Below, piece after piece: positions 24,991 through 34,481 of a stretch of 64,000 bases of DNA (its first letter is position 1; each line of letters begins with the position of its first letter). Made by a program: the position numbers and the translations under genes. Origin of the DNA: Carnobacterium maltaromaticum DSM 20342 (GTDB lineage: Bacteria > Bacillota > Bacilli > Lactobacillales > Carnobacteriaceae); NCBI RefSeq assembly GCF_000744945.1, contig NZ_JQMX01000005.1:62001-126000 (forward strand), written 5' to 3'. The notes beneath the pieces are model-generated. The model was not told where the DNA came from. It worked only from the letters and a program-made list of their open reading frames with translations, and searched no databases.

Positions 24991-25161
24991 TTAAAGTAAC
25001 GATATGGCTAACAATAATGAAAAGAGTATACCTAGTCCAAATGAAATCAAGTATTTTCCAAACACCCTATCTTTATCAACATACTTGTAGTAAAAATGAA
25101 GAATAAAAAGGGCACAAATTATAGCCATTAAGACCTGGTAATATTTTTCTAATTCTATCAA
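24991..25161 (-). CDS. Small two-segment membrane protein
   Basis: Two hydrophobic segments (YYQVLMAIICALFILHFYY and LISFGLGILFSLLLAISLL). The start is uncertain: GGAGGG lies 7 bases before a TTG at 25161 but only 1 base before an in-frame ATG. It contains about 56 residues from the TTG. Function unknown. Confidence 0.55.
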   Translation of the reverse strand: MIELEKYYQVLMAIICALFILHFYYKYVDKDRVFGKYLISFGLGILFSLLLAISLL

Positions 25162-25212
25162 TTGCATTCCCTCCAATAATATTGGGGGAGAATCAACTCC
25201 CCCATTTTTTAG

Positions 25213-25623
25213 CTAATCTGCAAGTAACTGGCTAAAGATACTAAATATTTTTTTTAAGTTTTGATAACTAGATTTATCTTGCTTACCAATAACTTCCATC
25301 ACTAATTTAAATTGTTCACACCAATTAAAAGGTCTTATTTGTTCTGTACAACAAACAATCTTGTCAAAACATTCATTTGTAATTCCATCTTCTGATAAAA
25401 TATTTATTCTTTCATCACCATCAAATACATTCACATAGTCGTTATAATTAAGAGATACAAAAACTGTAAATGTTTTGTGCTCTTTATAATTTTCTTTATT
25501 TATAAACTTCTTAACAAAATAGTCACAATGGTCGTTTTCCCAACCATCCATATCAAGTAAATCCCAAGCCATCATTTTTAACTCTTTTTCATTTAGCTTT
25601 GTGGTTTTAGTTAAATAACTCAT
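25213..25623 (-). CDS. 136-residue hypothetical protein
   Basis: Start ATG overlaps the stop of the upstream 38-residue gene (ATGA), so translation is coupled. The protein is soluble and acidic, with paired cysteines in IVCCTEQ and conserved-looking aromatic clusters (AWDLLDMDGWENDHCDYFVK). I do not recognise it. It is the second gene of the operon that leads to the two methylases. Confidence 0.6.
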   Translation of the reverse strand: MSYLTKTTKLNEKELKMMAWDLLDMDGWENDHCDYFVKKFINKENYKEHKTFTVFVSLNYNDYVNVFDGDERINILSEDGITNECFDKIVCCTEQIRPFNWCEQFKLVMEVIGKQDKSSYQNLKKIFSIFSQLLAD

Positions 25624-25736
25624 TGGTTTGACACCTCAGTTCTCTTGTTCACTACCTTTTCAAACTGTTCATGTATTATTGTTCCCACTATAAAAACTAG
25701 CAAGCAGGCACTTCCAAAAACAAACCCTAACATCAT
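25620..25736 (-). CDS. 38-residue single-span membrane peptide
   Basis: Two tandem ATGs with GAGAGG upstream. The product starts MMLGFVFGSACLLVFIVGTI (one membrane segment) and ends in a charged tail. It is the first gene after the divergent promoter at 25864-25892 and overlaps the next gene by 4 bases. Its role is unknown. Confidence 0.55.
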   Translation of the reverse strand: MMLGFVFGSACLLVFIVGTIIHEQFEKVVNKRTEVSNQ

Positions 25737-25863
25737 CTAAATCAACCTCTCTTTGTTGTTTTATTTAGAGATAAAAAATGATATACTTAACGAAATCAAT
25801 TACTTGATTTGTTGTTGACATGAGAAGTTACAGCTTCTTGTGTCTTTCTTTATCTCTTTACTA

Positions 25864-25892
25864 AGTATAACACTAACGTTACACATTGTAAA
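25864..25892 (-). promoter_or_regulatory. Promoter of the methylase operon with operator copy 1
   Basis: Minus strand TTTACA (25887-25892), 17-base spacer, TATACT (25864-25869). A palindromic TTACACATTGTAA at 25879-25891 overlaps the -35, so a repressor bound there would block polymerase. Confidence 0.85.
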
Positions 25893-25918
25893 GTTATTCT
25901 TTATATTTATACGCATGC

Positions 25919-25947
25919 TTTACACTTTGTAATAAATCGTATATACT
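25919..25947 (+). promoter_or_regulatory. Promoter of the HTH gene with operator copy 2
   Basis: TTTACA (25919-25924), 17-base spacer, TATACT (25942-25947). TTACACTTTGTAA at 25920-25932 overlaps the -35 and repeats the operator of the divergent promoter 41 bases away. Confidence 0.85.
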
Positions 25948-25968
25948 AGTCTTTAGGAGGCGATTAAT

Positions 25969-26250
25969 TTGTTAAAAATACATGACATTATTGAAAACAA
26001 ATCACTTACAACTGAAGATAAAATTGTTGCTATTGAAACATTCTTAAAAAACGATCTGATTAACCTTACAGAAGCAACTAAACTGTTAAATGTTAGTCGA
26101 CCTACTATAAACAGATACATTGACAACGGAAATTTGTCTTTATTAATAGATAAAGGACAATTTAAAGTCCTCAGTAAAAATGAAGTGTCTGATTTTAAAA
26201 TATCTTTAGACGCAACTAAAGACTTTTTCAAGAAAAAAGAGCCAAAATAA
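25969..26250 (+). CDS. HTH regulator divergent to the methylase operon
   Basis: 93 residues from a TTG start (AGGAGG 8 bases upstream). A helix-turn-helix is clear in LTEATKLLNVSRPTINRYIDNG (two parts, about 41-62), of the MerR/excisionase-like DNA-binding kind, with no ligand domain. Twin TTACA-N3-TGTAA operators sit on both divergent promoters, so the protein probably represses itself and the operon 24009-25736. Confidence 0.8.
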   Translation: MLKIHDIIENKSLTTEDKIVAIETFLKNDLINLTEATKLLNVSRPTINRYIDNGNLSLLIDKGQFKVLSKNEVSDFKISLDATKDFFKKKEPK

Positions 26251-26293
26251 AAAAACACATTTCTATCGCATCAGCGTTAGGAATGTGTTTTTT
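26250..26293. terminator. Bidirectional terminator
   Basis: AAAAAACACATT/AATGTGTTTTTT stem of 12 bp around a 20-base loop, between convergent genes. A and T runs suit both strands. Confidence 0.85.
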
Positions 26294-26325
26294 ATTAATG
26301 TGTATCATACAATTACCTGGTATAC

Positions 26326-26589
26326 TTAATCATTTGGAACTATTGCTTTTCTTGCATAATCAGTTAATTTCATATCAATTGAAAGAATTTCATAAGTTGT
26401 AAACAAGCCTTTTCCATCTACCCACTCTTTACCATCGTCCCATTCATATGCATCAGACTCGCTCCCCCAACCAAGTGTGTCCTCATCTAATCTTGTTAAA
26501 AACAATTGCGTATCTGGGTTTTGGATTACAAGTAACCCCATACCATAGATATGATTTCCTCTTTTTCTTAATCCATTAGTATCAAACAA
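26326..26589 (-). CDS. 87-residue hypothetical protein
   Basis: TTG start with AAAAAGGAGG upstream. The sequence holds VIQNPDTQLFLTRLDEDTLGWG and a run of acidic and aromatic residues. It is not recognised; soluble, no membrane segment. It is the last gene of the short operon with the four-segment membrane protein. Confidence 0.55.
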   Translation of the reverse strand: MFDTNGLRKRGNHIYGMGLLVIQNPDTQLFLTRLDEDTLGWGSESDAYEWDDGKEWVDGKGLFTTYEILSIDMKLTDYARKAIVPND

Positions 26590-26694
26590 ATATATTCCTC
26601 CTTTTTGAGATACTTAAATATCATCACTGATAACTCTCTTTTATTGCTGAACATGACCTACCATAATTTACTTATAGTTCTTCTTACATAATTA

Positions 26695-27030
26695 TTAATT
26701 TAAGATCATGTTTACCAAACTTATGACAACCATTGAGCTAAAAAAAAGACGAGCTGCTTTAGGAGTATTAAACAATTCATCTGCAAAAACTCCGTAAAGA
26801 ATGCAAGCAATGATACTAAAAATAAACATACCTACACCTAAGTTAGTATTGAGAAATCTTGTATAGATATTTGATTTGTTTCCTTTTACTATTAACAAAA
26901 TCACATTAAATACTAGCATAATTACAAGGTATACTCTCACATTATAGAATGCTTTTTTATCAAACGAAATGAGTAATAGCGTAGATACAATAATTAAAAT
27001 TAACATTAAACCTACAGTGACATCTTTCAA
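26695..27030 (-). CDS. Four-segment membrane protein
   Basis: 111 residues, nearly all hydrophobic, with four segments (VGLMLILIIVSTLLLIS, VYLVIMLVFNVILLIVKG, GMFIFSIIACILYGVF, FSSMVVISLVNMILN). TTG start with GGAGG upstream. It lies divergent to the HTH gene at 27153. The function is unknown. Confidence 0.6.
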   Translation of the reverse strand: MKDVTVGLMLILIIVSTLLLISFDKKAFYNVRVYLVIMLVFNVILLIVKGNKSNIYTRFLNTNLGVGMFIFSIIACILYGVFADELFNTPKAARLFFSSMVVISLVNMILN

Positions 27031-27099
27031 ATTAATTTCCTCCGATTATTTGTTGACTCTTGTAATAAACTCACATAGTATAATCATTTTAAATATCCA

Positions 27100-27128
27100 T
27101 TTACATATAATCGTTTGCATGATATATT
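27100..27128 (+). promoter_or_regulatory. Promoter of the 75-residue HTH gene with shared operator
   Basis: TTTACA, 17-base spacer and TATATT. The -35 begins the motif TTTACATATAATCGTT, which recurs in the inverted pair at 27826-27859 in front of the gene at 27403. Confidence 0.75.
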
Positions 27129-27152
27129 TATTTTGATTAGGAGGTCCGATTT

Positions 27153-27380
27153 ATGAATATAACAAATGATAAAGACATGAAAGAATGGCTTAATAATAAT
27201 CTTCTGTCTCGAAACGAAGCAATGCTTATTACAAAACAAAGCGCTTCTGCTTTTGATCAATCTGTCGCATCAGGAAAAATTATTCCTTATTTAGAAAGAA
27301 AAGTAAATGGCCGTAAAGTAATTTCTCTATACAAAAAAGAGGATTTACAGCTTTATGCTAAAAATAAAAAACGTGTATAA
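27153..27380 (+). CDS. Small HTH regulator
   Basis: 75 residues with an excisionase-like HTH (LLSRNEAMLITKQSASAFDQ and later KVNGRKVISLYKKEDLQLYA). AGGAGG lies before ATG. The DNA motif TTTACAT-N3-ATCGTT occurs at its own promoter and, as a near palindrome, at the promoter of the membrane protein gene 27403-27780. This suggests autoregulation and control of that gene. Confidence 0.7.
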   Translation: MNITNDKDMKEWLNNNLLSRNEAMLITKQSASAFDQSVASGKIIPYLERKVNGRKVISLYKKEDLQLYAKNKKRV

Positions 27381-27402
27381 GGGTGATTAATTTCATCCTT
27401 TT

Positions 27403-27780
27403 TTATTTTGTATGAATTATTTTAGTTTTGTTCATTCTCATGAAACTAATTACACTACGAATCAGTCCATAAACTGCTATACCTATCAAAATCAATAATA
27501 CAAACTTCATAGTGTAAGCTAGAACGGGTAGACCTATAAAAAATATACCTCCAGCGATTAAAATGTAATACCAACAAAGTTTAATAAACAGTACAGACAG
27601 TGATAGCCCTAATACGATTAAGAAGATATTCCCACCTTCTTGAGCCATAATTGAATCCACGAAAAACTTGATAAATAAACTTGCTGCTTTAACTATAAAT
27701 GTTGTTAAAAATGAAAATAATTGACCTACCATATTAGCTAAAAAATCTGAAAATGAAAATACCCATTGAACTATAATCAT
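27403..27780 (-). CDS. Three-segment membrane protein at the end of the conjugation operon
   Basis: 125 residues with several membrane segments (LFSFLTTFIVKAASLFIKFFV, IFLIVLGLSLSVLFIKLCW, ILIAGGIFFIGLPVLAY, FVLLILIGIAVYGLI). AAAGGAGG lies before ATG. It has its own promoter at 27813-27841 carrying the shared operator. The function is unknown; its size and topology would suit a small conjugation or exclusion protein. Confidence 0.6.
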   Translation of the reverse strand: MIIVQWVFSFSDFLANMVGQLFSFLTTFIVKAASLFIKFFVDSIMAQEGGNIFLIVLGLSLSVLFIKLCWYYILIAGGIFFIGLPVLAYTMKFVLLILIGIAVYGLIRSVISFMRMNKTKIIHTK

Positions 27781-27812
27781 ATTAAACTACCTCCTTTTAA
27801 TTTCTTACTTAT

Positions 27813-27859
27813 AGTTTACCACATTAACGATACCATGTAAACGTTTATATGTTATCGTT
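27813..27859 (-). promoter_or_regulatory. Promoter and palindromic operator for the gene at 27403
   Basis: Minus strand TTTACA (27836-27841), 17-base spacer and TAAACT (27813-27818). Two copies of the 16-base element are arranged as an inverted pair 2 bases apart: AACGATACCATGTAAA at 27826-27841 and TTTATATGTTATCGTT at 27844-27859. The second copy overlaps the end of the large methylase-helicase gene. Confidence 0.75.
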
Positions 27860-30800
27860 CTTTCCTTGTATTTCCAATTTCTTTATTTGATAAGCTATTT
27901 TTCTGAATAAATGCACTAGGACGCTTCACTTTATCTGTAATAGTCAGTTTTATTTCTTTCGAGTAATACCCATTATGAAAATCATCTAAATCAAAATCTG
28001 ATCCAATAGATTCCACAATAAAATTCATTGCTTCACCACGTGTATTAAACTGATTTACATTCGCTTTCACATCAATCCAGTCAATAACTTTATAATCCTG
28101 TTCTTCTATCTCTATATTAGGCGGTATTTCGTTAGTCATCATTGAGTCAGGTAGATTATACCTGCAGTCTGAAAAGTACGTGTCATAATCAGGATCATCG
28201 GACATAATTCTATATTCTTCCGTTCCCATACCTATTTTCAGTCCGTTCTCACTATAGTATACCCCTTGTACATGATAATAATTTTCCCATTCTGAAATGG
28301 GTTCTCCTGTGCTTTCACAATACAAAATGAGATTTTCGTCTTTTGGATACATTAATTTATTAGTATCAAGAATCTCTTCCACATTTTTGTTCTGATTTTG
28401 AATTTCAGATTTTTGTTTTGTTGCTTCAGTTTCTAAAATATCAAGTTCTATTTTAGCATCAAGTTCCTTTTGTCTACTTACTAATTCATTCAGTTCTGTT
28501 TCATGTACGAATGGCTTTTCCATTTCTACCTTAGTGGCACTCAATTGTTCTTGTTTATTAATTAAGTCTTGGTCTGCTTCAATTTTCAAGGTTTCAATCC
28601 GACCAATTAAATTTTCTAAACGTAAGACATTCCCAATTCCTTGACTACCAACATTGAAATCTACTGAATAACGTTCATTCCCAAGTACATGCATTAACAC
28701 ACCGTTAGTGCTTCTATTAACCGCAACATCAAAACCTCTATATTTTCCTAGTGTTTTGTATTCCGAAGCGGATAACTCACTAATTTTAATCATTTCATTC
28801 ATTTTAGAACTCGCTTTAGTCCGTTCATCAAATACCTCACCATCAAGATCCATTACAAAATCTGAAACCTTATTATCTAATAAAACAACTAAGTCTTTAT
28901 CAATATTAGCAATTTTTTTCGATACTTCATTGATTTGTCTAGGATAAACCACATCAACATTGTTACGCATATTCACAATATTATTTTGCCAATTTGATTT
29001 TAAAAGTCTAAATTTACTTACCTCGTTATCAACTTGCATTTTTTCAGCTAACATTGGATTATCAGTAGCCACAGCTTTAACTTCAGAAGCAGTTAACACT
29101 GTATCATCTAAATCATCGCACGAGCGTGAAATACTTTTATTAGACATAATTTGACTAATATATTTTAGTTTTTGTTCTTGAATTTGCCATAAATAAGCAT
29201 CGAACGTCCCTTTCGTTACGTGTCTAAATACTGCTACCTCTTTGTTTTCATTCCCTTGTCTAATCCCTCTACCGTCACGTTGTATTAAATCCGAAGGCTT
29301 CCAGGGGCAATCTACGTGGTGCATAGCTATTATTTTATTTTGTACATTAGTCCCTGTTCCTAATTTCTTTGTGCTCCCCATTAAAATGCGAATTTTACCA
29401 GATTTAACCTTACCTAATAGCTCATCTCTTTGACTTTCGTTTTTAGCTTCGTGGATATAAGCAACTTCATTTGCTGGAATTCCTCTATCAACTAATATTC
29501 TTTTTATTTCATCATAAACATTGAATCTATTTGCTTTTGGTGTTCCTGAATCAGAAAAGACAATTTGAGTAGATTTCTTTTCCTTGCTCTTTTCCCAAAT
29601 ATTAAACACATCATTGGCAACAGAATGAATTTTTGAATTTCCATCGACTACAGCAGATTCATCCAATAAACGTGGGTCTATAGCCATTAGTTTAGCTTCA
29701 CTCGTAATCTTTAACATATTATCATCTCTAGGATCTACAACACCAGCTTTGATTCTAGCAGACCGCTCTATAAACTCCTCCATCTTATTTGCTTGCCATT
29801 CTGATTTTTCCGTAATTCTTATTTGAATTTTTCCTGTTTCTAGGTCTGGTACAGGTAAATTCAGCATATCAGCAGTTTGTATGTCTGCTACTAAATTAAA
29901 TGTTTTCATCAGTTCTGGCACGTTGTGAAATTTTGCAAACCTATTTCTCATACGATAACCGTTACCGTCAGGTGTAATTTCCAACGTTGATTGAATTTCT
30001 CCAAACGTACTAGCCCATTTATCAAAAAGTTCTACTCCCATCTCTTTTAATTCAAGCGGTTGTAGATAATTTTGCATTACAAAAAGTTCACTCATGCTGT
30101 TTGAAATGGGTGTTCCTGTGCTAAATACTACATTTCTGTAATTGTGTTCTTCCTGGTAATATCTAACTTTTGACAACATATCACTTGCTCGTTGACTACT
30201 TGTATTACTAATACCAGCCACATTACTAATTTTTGTTAAAGTGTAAAGATTCTTATAATCATGTGCTTCATCAACAAATAAGAAATCTGTTCCTAAATTT
30301 TCTAAAGTGAGAACATCATCTTTCTTCTCCATTTTGAGTAAATCAACCATTCTTTTTTTCAATCTTTTTTGTGTCGCTGCTAATTGTTTAACAGACCAAG
30401 AACCCCCTTCATCTTCTGCGTTAAGTTTATTTATCGCTTCTGTAACACTAACTATTTCATCTGTTAATTGCTTCTTCATACGTTCAGGTGATAATGGTAT
30501 TTTTTCAAATTGAGTATTTCCAATTATCACTGCATCGTATGTGTTTGTTGCGATTTTTGAAATAAAACGTTCTCGATTCTTCTTTTCAAAATCTTTCTTT
30601 GTTGTAACTAAAATATTTGCACCAGGATAAAACGTCATAAACTCTTTTGCAAATTGATCTGTTAAAGCTGAAGGCACAACATATAGTGGTTTGTTGATAA
30701 TACCAGCTTTTTTCATATACATTCCACTGGCTATCATAGCTAATGTTTTCCCAGCCCCGACTTCATGAGCCATTAGAGCACGGTTATCATAGATAATACG

Positions 30801-33800
30801 AGCAGCAACATTTTTTTGGTGGTCTCTTAACTCAAACGATTGATTTAGTTCATCAAATACTAAATGCGATCCATCATACTTTCTTGGAACAACCCGATTG
30901 AACTTGTTGTTATAGATATCCATTAAATCATTTGAACGTTCTACATCTTTCCAAATCCAGTTATCAAAGGTATCCATAATTGACTGTTGCTGGTTTCTAG
31001 CAAGGATTGTTTCTTCAGGATTAATGACATATTTTACTCGTTCTACCCCTTTGTCATCAATGTATTCAACAGGGTCTTTAATCGTTGTTATTTTCAAGTT
31101 TAAAGCATCTTCAAACAATTGATAAGCTGTAATACGTTTTGTACCAAATACTTCTTCTACAGTAACATTTCCTTTCTCAATCGACTTATTATCTACATTG
31201 TAAGTCGCAGTATAATCTAGATATGAAATATCAATTTTATTTTTACCAACCGTATTGAATCCTCTAGTTTTAAATGTCTCGTACATAAATTCCTTGTAAT
31301 AATCAACTGGTATCCATGTTGATCCAATTCGTGCATTAATATCGGACGGTAATAGCTTCTCAGGCGTAACAGCTTCAAGTGCGGATAGATTTCTCAGATA
31401 CGCATTAGAGTCGTCTAACGAATGAATATACTCTATTTTCTCAAAAATATCTCCCGATAAATATTCATCACGAATTTCCCACGTTTCTTCTTCAGGATTG
31501 AAAAATATTTCTTCACCCAACTCTTCTATTATTTCATCTTTGCTACGATTATAAACACTTTCCATATACTCAAAGTCAATACAAACCTTTTCATTTAAGG
31601 ATAGGTGTAGCGCACTTCTAGCACTATCTACGCTCATTATTTTCCTTTTGGGTCTTATAGTTGCTTTAGTAAATATATCCGATTTTCTGTAGTCTGTAGT
31701 ATCTGTAATCCTATCCTCAATAGATTGCAATAAAGACAACTGGCTATCTTCATAAAATGCTCGGACATTCATCTTGTCGTTAATAAAACCATTTACAGAA
31801 ACAAAGGAGTCGTATCTTTCTGTTAAAATTTTTTGAGCCTGAATTAATTCTGATTCTTCATATAAATCATTTTGCTGTATTTTAATTACTTCATTCAAGG
31901 CTACTTTAATATCAATCATTCCTGATATACGTTCTAAATTTTTGCCACCAATTTCAATTTTTGAATAGTTTTCTCCTGTATCTTTATAAAAAATATCTTT
32001 GTCCATTTTGAAATAGCTATAATTTTTTACAGACTCCCTAACATAATCTTGATCTAATACCTTAACCTCTAAAACTTGTTGTGGTTTTATTTCTTGGTTG
32101 ACTTCTTTTACTTCCTTAACTACACGAATTGGATCAGTGCTAAATTGAATTGCTTGCAATCGAGACTCTAACTCTTGTATTAGCGTCAAATCATTTTTTG
32201 AATCCCAAGTAACCATTAACTTGTTTCCATGATAATTTTTCACCATAAATTCACCTAGTATCTGCTTAGGATTATTTATAAAGTACTCGTTTATTAAAAA
32301 AGTATCGTTATCAATTAATTGGGTTTCCTTTCTATCAATCCATTTAATTGATTCATTAACAATACCGGTCCCTTTCTTCTGAAAGAAAAGAATATCTGTA
32401 GTTACTTCAGTTCCAGCAATTGCCTTAAATGATTGAATCGGTAAACGTACTGCACCTAAAAAATCTGCTTTTTCTTCAAGAATCTCACGAGCTGAAGACT
32501 CTTTCTTATCAAGTGTATATTTAGAGGTAATAAGCGCTACTATCCCTCCCTCTTTCACTAAATCCATTGACTTATCAATAAAATAATCGTGGATTTTATA
32601 GTTATGCTTGTCATATCTTGGATCTGATATTGAATAATCTGAAAATGGAATATTTCCAACAACCACATCAAAGCTATTATCTTTAAAAGCTGTTTCTTCA
32701 AAACCCTTTATTTGAATGTCTGCAGTAGGATACAGTAATTTAGCAATATTTCCAGTTATTTCATCAATTTCAACACCAGTAAGTTTCATTTCAGGTAAAT
32801 GATTGCTTATAACTGAAAAGAAATTACCAGTTCCCATTGCAGGATCTAATATCTTTCCTTTTTTTATTCCCTGGGTTTTTAATTGCTTATAAATTGCTTC
32901 AACAATTTTTGGGTCAGTATAATACGAGGTTAAAACAGACTCAAATGCTTGTTGATATTCGTCTGGAGTTAACAAATCTTTTAACATTTCATATTCTTGT
33001 GTCCAAGCTTTATTTGAGGCATCAAATGCTTCTGAAACCCCACCCCAACCAACATATTTAGCTAAAATAATTTGTTCATCATTTGTGGCCGCTTTATTTT
33101 CATCTCTAAGCTGTTTCATCATTTTTATTGCAGCAATATTATTGTTAAATTTAGTCTTTTTTCCGCCACTATATAATTCTACAGCTGGGTCAGAAACAAA
33201 ATTAGAACCTCTATCAGTTGAATCTTTTTCTACAGAGAGAACCTTTTTCTCATCAAAAAAACTAATTTGTTCGATATTTTTTTCAACTGAATCAGACAAA
33301 GGGCCCACTTCTTTGGAAGTGGACCCTTTGATTTCATTTATTTTATTAGAAACTCCTTTAATACCATTTCTTTTGCTATCTCCTTCAGTTGGTTTAAGTG
33401 CTTCACTCTTTCCATTGGGTTCATTGTCGAGTAAGGCATCTTCATTAACAAGAGATTGGTCAATTTTATGTCCATCTCTAACATCTGAATTTCCTTCTGG
33501 TGTAAGTGGCTCATCAGCTCCCCTTGCATTAAATACTGGCTGTACAGCTGTTCTTGATTGATTTCCATATGCTTCATCATCAATGTTCCGTACGTACCTA
33601 GTGGCTGATTGTCGGCTTCCTGATTCGATATTTGTATTTGTTGGTTGTTGAATGCTGTTGTCATTTGAATTTTCCTCATTTCTTTCAATTTTATTGATAA
33701 TAGTTTTTTCTTCCATAACTTGGCTTACTATTTTTCTAGTTATTTGGTTACTTTTAATACCAATTTGGTTTAATGCTGCAATGGATCTAAAATCTTTAAC

Positions 33801-34313
33801 AGCTGATAAATCAATATCTCCCTGTATTCCAAATTTTCTTAATACCTGGTATTTAGCAGAACTAACAGCAAAATTTCCACTACCTAATTTTTCAAATTCT
33901 TTGGAAAATAGTTTATCAAAATGTTCTTTTATGTTGCTAGTTTGACTATTTACGCATAAATTTTTAATTTCCTGATTCGTAAGATAGTAGTTTGGAAATT
34001 GATAAAATTCACCTTTAGTTTGATTCACATCGTACACATAACTAATACTTAGCTTATTACCCGCACTTTTAACAATAGCTACACCATTTTCACTATTCAC
34101 TACCGAACGATTAATAGACGCCCATTCATCTATACTAGCAAAGTATGTTCCTTCGGGATTTTGTTGGTAAATCAGCAATTGTTCAGCAAACGAATACCTA
34201 TAACTACTACTAGTACTACCTAAAAATTCTTTCCAACTAGATTCATCTTTTGTTATATCTTGACTTACTTTTGTATAAATTTCCCTTAGCTGACTGATTT
34301 TATCACTATTCAT
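27852..34313 (-). CDS. Giant N6-DNA methylase plus SNF2-like helicase of conjugative elements
   Basis: 2153 residues. The N-terminal ~100 residues resemble the LtrC/ArdC-like region of conjugative-element proteins (YSFAEQLLIYQQNP). A methylase-like domain at about 490-660 has ILDPAMGTGNFF (SAM binding) and VVVGNIPFSDY (NPPY-like, here NIPF). A SNF2/SF2 helicase follows: MAHEVGAGKTLAMIASG (Walker A, about 1180), LFVDEAHDYKN (DEAH), STGTPISNS, and LIQRDGRGIRQGNE (motif VI). A coiled-coil and a charged C-terminal tail end it. Such proteins are common on conjugative plasmids and ICEs and are thought to protect entering DNA. AAGGAG lies before the ATG. It is co-directional with the T4SS genes. Confidence 0.88.
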   Translation of the reverse strand: MNSDKISQLREIYTKVSQDITKDESSWKEFLGSTSSSYRYSFAEQLLIYQQNPEGTYFASIDEWASINRSVVNSENGVAIVKSAGNKLSISYVYDVNQTKGEFYQFPNYYLTNQEIKNLCVNSQTSNIKEHFDKLFSKEFEKLGSGNFAVSSAKYQVLRKFGIQGDIDLSAVKDFRSIAALNQIGIKSNQITRKIVSQVMEEKTIINKIERNEENSNDNSIQQPTNTNIESGSRQSATRYVRNIDDEAYGNQSRTAVQPVFNARGADEPLTPEGNSDVRDGHKIDQSLVNEDALLDNEPNGKSEALKPTEGDSKRNGIKGVSNKINEIKGSTSKEVGPLSDSVEKNIEQISFFDEKKVLSVEKDSTDRGSNFVSDPAVELYSGGKKTKFNNNIAAIKMMKQLRDENKAATNDEQIILAKYVGWGGVSEAFDASNKAWTQEYEMLKDLLTPDEYQQAFESVLTSYYTDPKIVEAIYKQLKTQGIKKGKILDPAMGTGNFFSVISNHLPEMKLTGVEIDEITGNIAKLLYPTADIQIKGFEETAFKDNSFDVVVGNIPFSDYSISDPRYDKHNYKIHDYFIDKSMDLVKEGGIVALITSKYTLDKKESSAREILEEKADFLGAVRLPIQSFKAIAGTEVTTDILFFQKKGTGIVNESIKWIDRKETQLIDNDTFLINEYFINNPKQILGEFMVKNYHGNKLMVTWDSKNDLTLIQELESRLQAIQFSTDPIRVVKEVKEVNQEIKPQQVLEVKVLDQDYVRESVKNYSYFKMDKDIFYKDTGENYSKIEIGGKNLERISGMIDIKVALNEVIKIQQNDLYEESELIQAQKILTERYDSFVSVNGFINDKMNVRAFYEDSQLSLLQSIEDRITDTTDYRKSDIFTKATIRPKRKIMSVDSARSALHLSLNEKVCIDFEYMESVYNRSKDEIIEELGEEIFFNPEEETWEIRDEYLSGDIFEKIEYIHSLDDSNAYLRNLSALEAVTPEKLLPSDINARIGSTWIPVDYYKEFMYETFKTRGFNTVGKNKIDISYLDYTATYNVDNKSIEKGNVTVEEVFGTKRITAYQLFEDALNLKITTIKDPVEYIDDKGVERVKYVINPEETILARNQQQSIMDTFDNWIWKDVERSNDLMDIYNNKFNRVVPRKYDGSHLVFDELNQSFELRDHQKNVAARIIYDNRALMAHEVGAGKTLAMIASGMYMKKAGIINKPLYVVPSALTDQFAKEFMTFYPGANILVTTKKDFEKKNRERFISKIATNTYDAVIIGNTQFEKIPLSPERMKKQLTDEIVSVTEAINKLNAEDEGGSWSVKQLAATQKRLKKRMVDLLKMEKKDDVLTLENLGTDFLFVDEAHDYKNLYTLTKISNVAGISNTSSQRASDMLSKVRYYQEEHNYRNVVFSTGTPISNSMSELFVMQNYLQPLELKEMGVELFDKWASTFGEIQSTLEITPDGNGYRMRNRFAKFHNVPELMKTFNLVADIQTADMLNLPVPDLETGKIQIRITEKSEWQANKMEEFIERSARIKAGVVDPRDDNMLKITSEAKLMAIDPRLLDESAVVDGNSKIHSVANDVFNIWEKSKEKKSTQIVFSDSGTPKANRFNVYDEIKRILVDRGIPANEVAYIHEAKNESQRDELLGKVKSGKIRILMGSTKKLGTGTNVQNKIIAMHHVDCPWKPSDLIQRDGRGIRQGNENKEVAVFRHVTKGTFDAYLWQIQEQKLKYISQIMSNKSISRSCDDLDDTVLTASEVKAVATDNPMLAEKMQVDNEVSKFRLLKSNWQNNIVNMRNNVDVVYPRQINEVSKKIANIDKDLVVLLDNKVSDFVMDLDGEVFDERTKASSKMNEMIKISELSASEYKTLGKYRGFDVAVNRSTNGVLMHVLGNERYSVDFNVGSQGIGNVLRLENLIGRIETLKIEADQDLINKQEQLSATKVEMEKPFVHETELNELVSRQKELDAKIELDILETEATKQKSEIQNQNKNVEEILDTNKLMYPKDENLILYCESTGEPISEWENYYHVQGVYYSENGLKIGMGTEEYRIMSDDPDYDTYFSDCRYNLPDSMMTNEIPPNIEIEEQDYKVIDWIDVKANVNQFNTRGEAMNFIVESIGSDFDLDDFHNGYYSKEIKLTITDKVKRPSAFIQKNSLSNKEIGNTRKER

Positions 34314-34481
34314 AATAATCTCCTTAAAATAATTTTTTATAAAGCTTGATTCTACTTATAATTGTAAAACCAAGCCCTTTCAATTTGCGGATCTATCTTT
34401 CAATTTGTAGAGTATTCAATTTCTCTTTATTCTTGCTTTTAACATTTTTCTCTTTATTTTGTTTAAAGTGATCTAACTCCT

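Noticed and set aside
33085-33561. Plus-strand frame of 158 codons inside the giant methylase-helicase gene
   Set aside because: No ribosome binding site, no family features, and it is opposite a conserved long gene.
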